Below, piece after piece: positions 10,993 to 20,460 of a stretch of DNA of 64,000 nt (its first letter is position 1; each line of letters starts with the position of its first letter). The notes below the pieces were generated by a model. That model ran no database searches. It had not been told where the DNA came from and saw nothing but the letters and a program-made list of their open reading frames with translations. The stretch lies in the NCBI GenBank assembly GCA_963575745.1, contig CAUYUJ010003448.1, forward strand, positions 92,501 through 156,500. Direction: 5' to 3'. The position numbers and the translations under genes are program-made. The stretch is from Prorocentrum cordatum (lineage: Eukaryota; Sar; Dinophyceae; Prorocentrales; Prorocentraceae).

Positions 10993-13959
10993 TCAGGGGC
11001 AAGCCTCTCCAAGTCTGCCTCTGCAGCCGAGACTGCGCGAAAGTTCGTCCGCTAAATTCCAAATGATTTTGGGGTCCCGCGTCCCCGCCGGGTTAAACCG
11101 GGAAGTCCAGCCAGATTGGTCCCAGCGGTGGACCTTGCCTCGGCCTTTTCTGGAAAAAGTTTTAGAGGACCTGCCAGATGCCGACACCCACGCGCGCCTT
11201 TGTGAGCTGCCCCAGTCGTGGTCCTGCTCGCTAGACGCTCTGGCTGCCCAGCTGTCTGGGTGCCTCTGGAGGTGTGAATGCCAGGACAAACACGAGTACA
11301 AATGAAACTTCGACCATTTCGTGGCCGCCAGCTGTTTGACCGCGCGGTTTCTGCGCAGGCAAAACTGCTGTGCTGTTTCGTTCGGCTTACAGCGAAGCCG
11401 GAGCATCCACGCTAAAAGCTTCGACCGCCTTCTGTCCAAAAAAGTCTCCGTTGCCTGGCAGGGGGGCCACGATGCAGCCCTGGTTCTGATGATGCCTCCA
11501 GCAACATCGCTGAGTTTGTGTAGCCTTTTTCGGATTGGGATGCAGCTGTTGGTCAAGAAGCGGCTGTTCTTCCAGAAGCAAGCGAAAATCTTTTGAGTTG
11601 CGGCCTTTACGTCTTCCGCACAACAGCCCGTGCACGAGACCAAGGGCCCTAATATTCGCACAGACGGCTGCACCTTCCAGCAGCACCCACGAAAGTCCCG
11701 AAAGTCGTAGCCCTCAAAACTGACGTGGTTCGCTGTGAACATATCCCGGCTGTCCTGCTTCACGCAGAGGCGGTGCTCGCTCCAAAGGGCCTTTTCTACC
11801 GCCACCATGATTTCAGCTGCATTGGCCACGGTAGGCGCGAAACTGAACAGGTTGTCGCTCCACGCGGAGAAGAGAAGCTGATGGCTGCCCAACATGAAGC
11901 CCAAATCAGCCTGGCTCAACCGGTCCATGCACGCGACGGAAGCATCCTCGATGGTCAACCGGGCCAGCATACCCGCAGTGATCGCCCCCATGTGCAAACC
12001 CCTTGATCTTCTGATCTCCTGCGTCGACGTGCCCATAGTATCGATTTGAATGGCAGGGGCTCTGTGCAAGCGAATCGCAGCAATAGCAAGCCCCCGAGGA
12101 ACTTCGCGGGCGATCAGGCCCCTTAAGACGCGACTGTACCGAATCTGGTCCTGGTGAGCCTTGATGTCTGCAATGGCCTCCGCGGCCTCGTTGAAACTAT
12201 CCTTTCCGACCTCCAGAACCTGAGAAGCCGTGGTGAACAGGTCCTGCACCTGCCCGCCTTTCCCAAGGCACAGCACGAGCCCCGACAAGGAGTGGGAGGC
12301 CGCGTACAAATCCAAATAAGGCTCCAGAACCTCAGCGACACATGCATGACAAAGCTGAGCAAGCATAGGCTGGGGGATGACGACCCTCGTAGCCTCGGGC
12401 CCAGAGATGTCTTTTCCCTTATTTCCGGTCGCGCCGGCCAGGACGACGCTCCGCCAGAAGAGGTCACTATTCAAGGATTCCTCCACAACGTCCCTGGCCC
12501 TCTCCACCCACCCCGCAATTTGCAGTGCGGCCACACAGGCTCCGTGTACGTCAAGTTTGTCAGGGGCCTTGATGCGAACCGCTGCTTTGTCAAGTAATCC
12601 CGGCTGGACCCGGAGACGCGAGCCCCTCGGAGCGGCGAGCTGGCGGACGGCAGCATTCTCCTCGTCCCATTCCGCCGGAGGGACGCCCCACCTTTTGCGG
12701 TATTCGGCCTCAACCAAGGCAGCGCAGACCGAGGGGTCGTACACGACGGCACCGTCCTGGATGAAACCTCGGACAGCTGGGAGAGGCTTGCGCGACACCC
12801 AAACTTTCTCACCTCTGAGACATTTGGTGGCCATGGCCTGCTTCTCCATGGATTTCCGGGTGATCTTCAAAGCTCTCAAGAGTTCCTTGCCTATCTCGAC
12901 GCGGCGGACTTCGTCGAGACATGTTCTCAATCTTCGCCTGATGACCTTGACCCACAGGGGCTCATGGCAGGCTCTGCGGACCCTGGAGGAACCCAACGGC
13001 TGAGTGGCAGCGACAATATCGCACACCAGCTGCTCCCAATAACCGAACGATGCAGAGAATTCCGGCGGCTCGTGGTACCACACCTCGCTGGACGATGGTT
13101 TTTGCATATCGTCATGCCGTACTAGCTCCGAGCAGGCAGGGTACAGCTGCCGCGCAACGCTGGCGACAGAGAAAACGCACTGTGGCCGCCACCTCGGAGG
13201 TCTCCGGCGCCTACTCCGAGGCTCCACCATCAAAGCATCAATGGCAAGGAGAGCATGATCTCCCGGGACCCCCTGCCACCTGATGAAGGAGTCAACGTGG
13301 AGGCCTATAGGCGCTGCTGCATGGTCTATGTTCGCTGGCTGCCCTACTTGAGCCCCCGAAGGCCTGCGAGTGCAATGCAACGCTGGATCCGCCTCGCAAA
13401 AACGGGGCGGCGACCATTGGAGACCCAAGCCTCGCAGCGCATCCATATACAGGGACCATGTCTCCTGCCAGGGCTTGTTGGAATCCGCATTCACGCCCCC
13501 TGGCCAGAACAGAGACGAGTTGCGCGGCCTCCGGCGCGCGAGGCCCTGAACATCGGCCAAACTGTCTTCAAAAGCAGCGCCATGCGCCAAATGGCTAAAA
13601 AGAACAGACTTAAGAGAAACTCGTTTACTATCAGGCGAAGTGTGAAAAAGGTCCACGCGAATAGACCGATCCCCGCACTCCACGTCCTTCAATCGTGCCC
13701 GTGCATGCTTGCGAATTAAAAGAGCAAAAGCCCACGAACCCTCACCTGGATAATGGCGCACGCACGCGTGTCCTCCTTCAAACTCCCGGAGGGTGCCGTC
13801 GCTGGGATCGCAACGCCGGCGGTGGTCGACCTCAAGAAGGGCGATGAGACCCCAGGACTTCAGCTCAAGGAGCCCCAGAATTGAATTAATGTCTGCATCA
13901 GTGCCTCCCTTGCCCTCGATGTTTAAAGCGCAGGCTAAGGCAGGCACGTGGGAAGGGCC
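10993..13959 (-). CDS. Endonuclease / reverse transcriptase of family-1 LINE (984 residues)
   Basis: The frame starts right after an in-frame TGA (13960-13962), and the first usable start is GTG at 13947. Residues about 20-235 resemble an AP-type (EEP) endonuclease: GLLELKSWGLIALLEVD, a CTRRPSGAQVGQPANIDHA block, and the closing GVPGDHALL box at about 227-234 with the catalytic Asp-His pair. The expected G-D-x-N position is degraded (WPGGVNADS, about 148-156). The reverse transcriptase spans about 520-760: ADIKAHQDQIRYSRVL (594 onward, motif A Asp), RRSRGLHMGAITAG (motif B) and FSAWSDNLFSFAP (696-699 SDN instead of ADD). The C-terminus keeps the W-x-x-H-L-x-R-H-P pattern (SWHSHLQRHP). Nearly 3 kb open suggests a young copy, but the loss at the endonuclease Asp and at motif B argues against activity. 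Confidence 0.8.
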   Translation of the reverse strand, partial: GPSHVPALACALNIEGKGGTDADINSILGLLELKSWGLIALLEVDHRRRCDPSDGTLREFEGGHACVRHYPGEGSWAFALLIRKHARARLKDVECGDRSIRVDLFHTSPDSKRVSLKSVLFSHLAHGAAFEDSLADVQGLARRRPRNSSLFWPGGVNADSNKPWQETWSLYMDALRGLGLQWSPPRFCEADPALHCTRRPSGAQVGQPANIDHAAAPIGLHVDSFIRWQGVPGDHALLAIDALMVEPRSRRRRPPRWRPQCVFSVASVARQLYPACSELVRHDDMQKPSSSEVWYHEPPEFSASFGYWEQLVCDIVAATQPLGSSRVRRACHEPLWVKVIRRRLRTCLDEVRRVEIGKELLRALKITRKSMEKQAMATKCLRGEKVWVSRKPLPAVRGFIQDGAVVYDPSVCAALVEAEYRKRWGVPPAEWDEENAAVRQLAAPRGSRLRVQPGLLDKAAVRIKAPDKLDVHGACVAALQIAGWVERARDVVEESLNSDLFWRSVVLAGATGNKGKDISGPEATRVVIPQPMLAQLCHACVAEVLEPYLDLYAASHSLSGLVLCLGKGGQVQDLFTTASQVLEVGKDSFNEAAEAIADIKAHQDQIRYSRVLRGLIAREVPRGLAIAAIRLHRAPAIQIDTMGTSTQEIRRSRGLHMGAITAGMLARLTIEDASVACMDRLSQADLGFMLGSHQLLFSAWSDNLFSFAPTVANAAEIMVAVEKALWSEHRLCVKQDSRDMFTANHVSFEGYDFRDFRGCCWKVQPSVRILGPLVSCTGCCAEDVKAATQKIFACFWKNSRFLTNSCIPIRKRLHKLSDVAGGIIRTRAASWPPCQATETFLDRRRSKLLAWMLRLRCKPNETAQQFCLRRNRAVKQLAATKWSKFHLYSCLSWHSHLQRHPDSWAARASSEQDHDWGSSQRRAWVSASGRSSKTFSRKGRGKVHRWDQSGWTSRFNPAGTRDPKIIWNLADELSRSLGCRGRLGEACP

Positions 13960-14421
13960 TCACTGCTGAAGCGCCTGGGCAACCGTGTCGCCCAGAAGCT
14001 CCCTGACCGGCGACGTCGCTGGCACCTCCCACAGGAACTCGCCCGCCATCAGCCTGCCCACCTTCGCGTCGTCCAACCAAACCGCCCGCGTGCGCTCGCA
14101 GAAGACGACGTTACGACCCCGAAGCTTCGTCCCCACCTCCTCCTTGAGCTTCCCCCACTGCTTGCCCGGCATGCGCTCCTCCCTCGTGGAAATGGGGCCC
14201 ATCCAAATCTTCCTCCCCCCATGGCCGTCGAGGAGCGCCTGCTTGACGGTGTTCGCGGTCTTCTGACCCACCTCCACCGTGCTGAACTTGATCTCCACGA
14301 GGCTTCCATACGCGTACGGGGCCTTTAGGTCCGTGGGGTTGTCGGTGCCCAGGTTCCTCAGGATCTCCCGCGCACGCTGCTCGAGCTCCGGCGCCTTCAC
14401 GTTCCAGCCGAGGTTGGTCAT
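13960..14421 (-). CDS. Middle frame of family-1 LINE, RRM-like segment
   Basis: It begins at ATG 14421, which overlaps the stop of the upstream frame as ATGA, and ends at TGA 13960. The product is about 153 residues. It includes LEQRAREILRNLG, then APYAYGSLVEIKFSTVEVGQ, then WLDDAKVGRLMAGEF. The beta-alpha-beta look resembles the nucleic-acid-binding segment that precedes the endonuclease in related elements. The next frame continues in the same phase after the TGA, so the two were probably one protein. The TGA may be a point mutation, a readthrough site or a sequence error. No other function is suggested. Confidence 0.6.
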   Translation of the reverse strand: MTNLGWNVKAPELEQRAREILRNLGTDNPTDLKAPYAYGSLVEIKFSTVEVGQKTANTVKQALLDGHGGRKIWMGPISTREERMPGKQWGKLKEEVGTKLRGRNVVFCERTRAVWLDDAKVGRLMAGEFLWEVPATSPVRELLGDTVAQALQQ

Positions 14422-15335
14422 GACAAAAACGTCGCGCTCCCCACGCGGGACGCAGCCTCTCCGACCGGCGCCCCAGCCCCGTCGCCTGGCATGGGAGGCA
14501 CGGCGCCGGGCGCTCCCGCGGCGGGAGCCTCATGACCCGGCGGCGCGAATGCGAAACCGCCAGGCGCCCCAGCCCCGGCAAGGGACCCGACGGGCGTAGG
14601 CAGCCCCCCAATCCTCTCATCCCCTGAGAGGCCCTCCGCGAACTCCCCGCCGTCGTCATCGAGGGCGCCGCCACCGTAGATGTTCCGACGTACGTCTGCA
14701 GCACCACGGCCATCAACGTCCTCCTCCTTCTGGTCTTCCTCCTCCTCCTCCTCCTCCATGCTCTCGTCCGCAGCCACCCGGCCCTGCTTACGCCTCGCTG
14801 CCTCGCCACTCAGTGTCCCAAAGGCTGGCGGGCGACGGCGTCTGGCAGGCCGGAGCGGGGTGGCGGCCGCCCAGGGGTCCGCAGCAGCCAGCGGGTCTTG
14901 GATCACCGAGGGCGGCGCTGAGCCAGCGGCCGCGGGAGAGGCCGTGGCAGCCGCTCCGGCTGAGGGCGCTGACCCGGCGCCTGCTGCTGCTGAGGCTGCT
15001 GAGGCTGGGCCTGCTCCTGCTCCCTCTGCTGGATGATGCCCTCGACGACCGCCAAAAACTCCCGGAGCTGGTTCCTCAGGAGCCGGAGGGCCGGGAGGTC
15101 GAAGTGGACCGCAGCGAGCATGTGGCGCGCCCAGTCCGGCAGGTGAGCCCGTCCCATGAGCCCCCCGCGCCTGCCCCGGTGATCGCGGCGGCGCGGGCCA
15201 CGCGACCGGCTGCGCGCCTGCGCGTCCATCCATGTCCACCCTGGGCGAGACCGCACACAGGGGCTGCACGGACAAAGTCGGGGGCGAGACGCACGCCCGA
15301 CGCGCGGAGACGGAGAAGCTCCGGGCGAGACGCAC
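14418..15335 (-). CDS. ORF1 (Pro/Ala/Gly-rich) of family-1 LINE
   Basis: This 305-residue frame is rich in Ala, Gly and Pro, with an acidic block (ADESMEEEEEEEDQKEED, around residues 188-205) encoded by a short CTC/CTT run at about 14728-14758. A second possible start is Met35 at 15233; the first 34 residues derive from a degenerate CG-rich repeat and may be untranslated. It ends TFLS with TGA overlapping the next ATG. This composition and position fit the Gag-like ORF1 of non-LTR elements, which binds RNA. No zinc knuckle is present. Confidence 0.55.
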   Translation of the reverse strand: MRLARSFSVSARRACVSPPTLSVQPLCAVSPRVDMDGRAGAQPVAWPAPPRSPGQARGAHGTGSPAGLGAPHARCGPLRPPGPPAPEEPAPGVFGGRRGHHPAEGAGAGPASAASAAAGAGSAPSAGAAATASPAAAGSAPPSVIQDPLAAADPWAAATPLRPARRRRPPAFGTLSGEAARRKQGRVAADESMEEEEEEEDQKEEDVDGRGAADVRRNIYGGGALDDDGGEFAEGLSGDERIGGLPTPVGSLAGAGAPGGFAFAPPGHEAPAAGAPGAVPPMPGDGAGAPVGEAASRVGSATFLS

Positions 15336-15399
15336 ACAGGAGCTGGGAACGGTTGGGCTGGGGCGAAACGCACCTCAGACAAAAACAATTCACCTTGAC

Positions 15400-15545
15400 C
15401 CTTCACCTTCACCTTGAGCCAGGAGGAGGGGAAGGAGAAGGAGAAGGAGGAGGAGGAGGAGGAGGGACGAGGAGCAGCGAGGGACGAGGAGGAGCAGAAG
15501 GATAATGAGGAGGAGGAGGAGGAGGAGGAGGAGGAGGAGGAGGGA
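15400..15545 (+). repeat. (AGG)n purine tract at the 5' side of the family-1 LINE
   Basis: GAAGGAG and AGG units from about 15420, with a pure AGG run at about 15508-15543. It abuts the presumed 5' end of the element on the minus strand. Confidence 0.85.
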
Positions 15546-15799
15546 CCAGGAGGAGCGAGGGACGACGAGGACCAGAGCAAGCCCAAGATGCTTTGGCGAT
15601 GCTGCTTCACACCCTCGCGTCCCGAGCCCCCCCCTCGCGAGGGCCTGCAGAGATTCCTCTTTGCTGCAAGAAGCGCCCCCGGAAGGACCGGCACCCGACG
15701 GGCCTGTCCGTCGGGCGAAGGCCCCGTTCGAAGAGGCGCTGCCCTGCATCCTTCTGGCGCGCAGCCGGGAATGCGAAAAGTCATGAGCACGGGCTCCCA
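15546..15799. other. No recognised feature
   Basis: GC-rich sequence with short overlapping frames in several phases; none has a recognisable domain. Confidence 0.45.
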
Positions 15800-15945
15800 A
15801 CTTCGCGCTTCGCGCTGCGCGAAGCGCGAAGTGCGAATAAACTCGCGCCCTCGGAGGACGATAAGAAGGAAGGAGGATGAGGAGGAATCAGAGCCGAACC
15901 GCGAAGCGCGAAGCGCGAAGCGCGAATAACTTCGCGCTCTCGAGG
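15800..15945. repeat. Perfect 16-bp inverted repeat with 1-nt loop, and related GCGAAGC repeats
   Basis: 15800-15815 and 15817-15832 are exact reverse complements around a single T (arm ACTTCGCGCTTCGCGC). About 70 bp on, 15898-15945 repeats the same GCGAAGCGCGAA word three times and then its reverse complement (AACTTCGCGCTC). The structure would fold into a very stable hairpin in single-stranded form. Confidence 0.85.
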
Positions 15946-16029
15946 GCGCCCTTGCTGAGCACATGATTTGACGAGATGTCCAGCGAGGTCCCCGTTTTGA
16001 CCCAAAAAACAAACAAACAAAAAGCCACC

Positions 16030-16580
16030 ACCCATTCGTGCAACTGCTGCCCAGTCTTCCGGTTCTGGTTACGGACCTCGGGGAAGGCTCAGACGAGAGC
16101 CCGAAGTCGGAAAGGGGCCGCCCTCCATTCGCGCATCTGCAACATACGTTTCAGTTTCTGGCCTTCCAGTTCAAGCAAGTCCCGAGCGAGAGCCCCATTT
16201 TGAAAAGGAATCGTCATCCATCCTGGTAGCTGCTGCGTGTGTTACAAACGAGTGTGATCGGCGCTGAGGCGAGAGTCCCATGTTGAAAAGAGCCGCCCTC
16301 CATCCCCGTGAGTGCTGCAAGTGCTGAAGACGAATGCGCCCAGCGCTGAAGCGAAAGTCCCAGCTTAAAAACGACCTCTGCACCATCCTTTCAACTGTTG
16401 AGAAATGTTGACAACGAATGTGCGCGGCGCTGAAGCGAGAGCTCCAGTTTGACAACGACAACCCTCATCCATCCTTGGAAAATACTGAAATGTGTGTTAT
16501 GTTATGTGCGTGGCGCTGCGGCAAGACCACCATTCTGAAAATAACCCACCCTCCATCCAGGATCGCAACTGGTGAGGCAC
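16030..16580 (+). repeat. Diverged tandem repeat, period about 84 bp, about 7 units
   Basis: The anchor CCATCC plus following TGCTGCAA-like text recurs at about 16030, 16132, 16215, 16299, 16383, 16467 and 16551; after the first interval (102 bp) the spacing is 83-84 bp. Each unit also holds a GGCGCTGAAGCGAGAGTCCC-like block. Units differ at many positions, so the array is old. Confidence 0.75.
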
Positions 16581-16619
16581 TCTCAGGAGAAACGCCCATC
16601 CCGCCCTAGCGACACGTCT

Positions 16620-18830
16620 GGGGGTGCGACAGGGAGAAGTTGTCCGTAAGGACACGGGGTGGAGGAGGGCCGAGAAAGAAGAAGGAACGAGGAGGGACGA
16701 GGGGGAGGAGGCATCGAGGGCCCAGGCTCCAGCCAAGATCGAGGCTTGGGGGGCGCTCTTCGCCCTTTCTGCTGCTGCTTCTTCAAGCGTGTGCGGCCGA
16801 GAAAGAGGGAGGAGGGACGAGGAGGAGGAGGACGAGGACGAGGAAGAGAAGGAGGAGGAGGAGGAAGAATAGAAGGAGGCGGAGGAGGAGGTGGAGGTGG
16901 AGGGGGAGGTGGAGGAAGGGGAGGAGGAAGGGGAGGAGGAGGAGGAGGAGGAGGAGGAGGAGGAGGAGGAGGAGGAGGGACGAGAGGGCAACGCCAAACA
17001 ATCGCGGCAGTCAGTTCTGGCCCGCTTTCGGCCTCCAGAGGCTGTCTCCCAGCCCTATAGGACCGTCAGACAACAGCTCGGGATGCAGAGCCGCCCCCCT
17101 GGGGAAGGGGTCGAGCTCCAAGGGAGCCCCTGTCACGAAAAACGGCGCGGTCAGAGGGGAAGCATCGAGGATACAGGGACCGGGGAGCGGGCAGAAATTC
17201 CAAAAGCCTTACGTCATGGCTTTTCCACTGCGCGAGGATGTGGGCCTGACCCATCCAGAGCCCCTTCTTGCGTCTGCTCAGGCCTTTAGGGTGGCTTAGG
17301 GCGAGAGGATCGGCTCAGACAGAGGATCGTCAAGGCAAGTCGGCGGCACCCTGGGGCATGTCGCGGAGTTGACTTGTTCCACCTGAGCGAGCTTCCACCC
17401 GCTGGCTCGAGCCAAACACAAGCATCGGCTCCGTACGAAGGCGTGGGGAGGAAGAGGAGGAGGAGGCGGAGGGGGGGGAGGGGGAGAAGGAAGAGGAGGA
17501 GCCGATGTCATGGATGTATCCCAATGCTTGTACGGATGCAAGTTCGAGAAGCCTACCGCGATCCTTACCATCCATCTCCCATGTTTGGGGATACGGGTCC
17601 GTGAGGATCCTGGAGGGGGTTCGCTTTACCATCCTGGTGGGCACTCGAGGGTGCTCGGTCGGAGAGCCCAGGAGGAATTTCTCACGGCCGCTCTCAAAGA
17701 ATACTCCCTCAGAGCTGTGTAAGCTGCTGGGTAGGTGTCTGTAGTCAGGGGCGCTCCAGAAGAGTTGGAGCTGGCAGCAAGACTTGGGTCCCGCCAGAAG
17801 CTCCCGGGTTTTCCGTACCCCAAGATGCCTGCATTCGCTTCGAGCGCCAGCACGACAGTGCCCGAAGGTGGGGGTCGACAAGAAGCGACGACAGTCACAG
17901 CGACGAGGACCGATGACTGTCAGTCTAAGTGTGCGGCGCCCTGCGCACCACAAACAACTACAAGCCGCCTCCCGCCTGATCGTTACTGTGTGTGCGTGCG
18001 TGCTGAATTTCACACGCTCCGGAGTTACCCATTGCTCGATACCAGAAACCAGACACAGGGAGGAGGAGCACGAAGGAGGAGGAGGAGGAGGAGGAGGAGG
18101 AGAAGGAGAAGGAGGAGGAGGAGGAAGAGGAGGAGGAGGAGGAGGAGGAGGAGGAGGAGTGGGAATCCAGGCTCCATCTAGGATCGAGGTCTGTGGGGGG
18201 AGGGAGCTCGTCGCCCTTTTCTGTGCCTCCAGGGGGCGCGCCCTCGTAGCCAATCCTGGATCGGCCTCCTAGTTCTGGCCTGGACGCTACCCAGGACAGG
18301 TCCAGAAGGAAAGTTTCTGTCAAGAGACAAATCAGGGACGGGGAGCAGGACGGGGGGCGGGGGCAGAATATGGAAGGGGAGGGGGGGAAGGCAAGGAGAG
18401 GATGAAGAGAAACTGTGGAGGACGGAGAAGAGAATGCAAAGGAGGGGGATGGCGATGAGAAGGAAGAGGGACGATGACGACAGGGAGGAGGTGGAAGAGG
18501 AGGAAGGACAGGGAGGGAGAGGAGAACGACGACGGCTACAGGGAGGAAGAATGGGAGGAGGATGGGAGGAGGGAAAGGGGAAGGAGGAAAACGACAAAAA
18601 GGACGAAGATGGGGACGCGGACAGGTGAAGATTGAGGAAGGAGCAAAACAGGATTAGGGCCTCTAGGGGAGAAGAAGGAGAGAAAGGACGAAGAGGGAGA
18701 TGAAGGGGACGACGACAACGAGAAAATAATGAAAAGGATAAAGAAAACGAGAAGCTAACGAAAGTATTGACGACGCAGAGAGAAGCGGAGGAGGAGAAGG
18801 AAAAAGAGAAGGAGAATGAACGTAATCCGC
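16620..18830 (+). repeat. Purine-rich AGG/GAA tracts with interspersed unique sequence
   Basis: Purine tracts at about 16650-16730, 16800-16980, 17440-17500, 18058-18163 and 18350-18815. The blocks GATCGAGGCTTGGGGGGCGC at about 16738 and GATCGAGGTCTGTGGGGGGA at about 18181 both follow an AGG tract and are each followed by a TTTCTG-containing stretch, so they look like two copies of one unit. Between tracts (17000-17440, 17510-18050) I see no gene. Confidence 0.7.
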
Positions 18831-19029
18831 TGGCCCCCTTGTGGGGCCACCAGGCTGTAGGCCGAAGGTTCGCAGTTTCCTGTACCAGTTGCAGCTTCCA
18901 GTTTCCACTGTTACAGTTCTGCTTCTTGCTGCTTACTGTTCCTTGTTGATGGACCGCGCGAGGGGGGGAGGCCCAAACGGGCAGGTTTAGCACGCCCTGA
19001 GCGTGTGCTCTGAATTGCTGGGGTTGGCA

Positions 19030-19725
19030 AAAATTTACACCCTTCACGCGGATCGGCGGGGTCAGGGTCCAAAAACACATCGGATTTGCCACATTTCTGA
19101 AATTCGGTGGCACTCCTCACGCAGATCGGCGAGGCCAGGGTCCAAAAACACATGGGATTTGCCACATTTCTGAAATTTGCTAGCACCCCTCACGAAGATC
19201 GGCAGGGTCAGGGTCCAAAAACACAAAAGATTTGCCACATTCCAAATCCGGTGGCACCCCTCACGCAGATCAGCGGGGTCAGGGTGCAAAAACACATGGG
19301 ATTTGCCACATGTCTGAAATTCGTTGGCACCCTCACGCAAATCAGCGGGGTCAGGGTGCAAAAACACAACAAGGGATTTGCCACATTTCTAAAATTCAGT
19401 GGCACCCCTCACGCAGATCGGCGGGGTCAGGGTCCAAGAACACATGGGATTTGCTACATTGTTAAAATTCGATAACACCCATCACGCAGATCGGCGGGGT
19501 CAGGGTCCAGAAACCCAGGAGATTCTCAAAACTTCTGAAATTCGGTGGCACCCCTCACGCGGATCGACAGGGTCAGGATCAAAAAACACAGGGGATTTGC
19601 CACATTTCTGAAATTCGGCGACACCCCTTACGCAGATCCGGGTCAGGATCCAAAAACTCAGGGGATTTGCCACATTTCTGAAATTCGGCGACACCCCTCA
19701 AGCAGATCCGTAGGGTAGTCGAAAA
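19030..19725 (+). repeat. 73-bp satellite, about 9-10 units
   Basis: The start word CCACATTTCTGAAATTCGGT recurs at about 19090, 19162, 19235, 19306, 19380, 19453, 19526, 19599 and 19669, giving a 70-74 bp period. Each unit carries ACGCAGATCGGCGGGGTCAG and CCAAAAACACATGGGATTTG. The last units shorten and the array breaks off near 19725. Because 73 is not a multiple of three, the short open frames across it are accidental. Confidence 0.93.
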
Positions 19726-19986
19726 ACAAACAGATCCCGACACTGCTTCACGACGGCGCCCAGACCTCATAATTTAGCTTTTGTATCTCCCATTATCCGA
19801 GGCAGAGGGCTGGCGGCATGGGGCGAAGCCCTTACGGATATCGAACAAATAACTCGACAGGACTCTGAAAATCTGATACCAGAACTGTAACACGGCTCCT
19901 ACTGCGCCTTCCAACGGTCCTGGATAACAAAATCTGGCCTGAAAAGCTCGGCAAACGCTGCTGCTCCGACACAAGCCGCCCTGCTG
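19726..19986. other. No recognised feature
   Basis: Mixed sequence after the satellite with no repeat, gene or RNA that I can support. Confidence 0.5.
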
Positions 19987-20460
19987 GCGACGGCCTTACC
20001 GCCCCGCTGCCTGCGCCCCGATACGGGTCGTGGGCCGGCTTGGCCGCTGCCCGCTTCTCTTTTTGGCGTGCTCCCCAGGCATCGCCCTGGGGGTAGCTCG
20101 CTTCAGCCCCTTGCTGCGCCATCTTGCCCTCCTTTGGCCAACTTCTTTACCTCCTTACAGCTTTAGGCGGGAGGGCTTTTGGTCGCCTGGCTTTCTGTTT
20201 CTCCGGGGTTCCTCGGGGGCTCGGCCGCGCAGTGCCATTCACCTCACGTGCTGGCCGGGGCACTGGTTTTCTTGCACCCCTAGGGGTACGCGTGACATTT
20301 TCCACGGGCACCGTTCGTGGTCGGCGCAACTTGTCCGGCGGCGGCCTTACCGCCTTGCTGCTTGCGCCTTGGCATGGGGTGCGGGCTGGCATGGCCGCGG
20401 CCTGTTTGATTTTTGCTTCCTGCATCGCACCTGGGGTGCGCGTCGACACCCGGGGCTGCG
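19987..20460 (-). repeat. Diverged direct duplication (offset about 351 bp) with basic-protein coding potential on minus strand
   Basis: The stretch starting CGGCCTTACCGCC at about 19990 reappears at about 20341 with the same order of words (GGCCTTACCGCC, TGCGCC, CGGGCTGGCATGGCCGC-like, CATCGC.CTGGGG). On the minus strand both copies can be read as Lys/Ala/Pro-rich peptide (QKEKRAAAKPAHDP and EAKIKQAAAMPARTP), and minus frames to about 20930 are rich in Lys, Arg and Glu. No family is recognised; this could be a basic repetitive protein remnant. Confidence 0.4.

Larger units (their letters stand above)
10951..15335 (-). mobile_element. Non-LTR retrotransposon, family 1, well preserved
   Basis: Three consecutive minus-strand frames form one element. 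First is a Pro/Ala/Gly-rich ORF1 (14418-15335). Next is a 153-residue frame (13960-14421). Last is a 984-residue endonuclease plus reverse transcriptase frame (10993-13959). The first and second overlap as ATGA, and the second and third share a frame interrupted by a single TGA. The 3' side ends in an ATG microsatellite and the 5' side meets AGG repeats. No target-site duplication could be identified. Its reverse transcriptase differs clearly from the LINE family at 36.9-58.3 kb. Confidence 0.8.

Noticed and set aside
15411-15421. CTGGCTCAAG on minus, just 5' of the family-1 LINE ORF1, like the 3' end of the spliced leader
   Set aside because: Only nine of ten bases match and no further leader sequence precedes it; about one such match is expected by chance in this window.
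19062-19770. Short frames repeating NFRNVANPMCFWTL
   Set aside because: They are readings of the 73-bp satellite, whose period does not preserve a frame.
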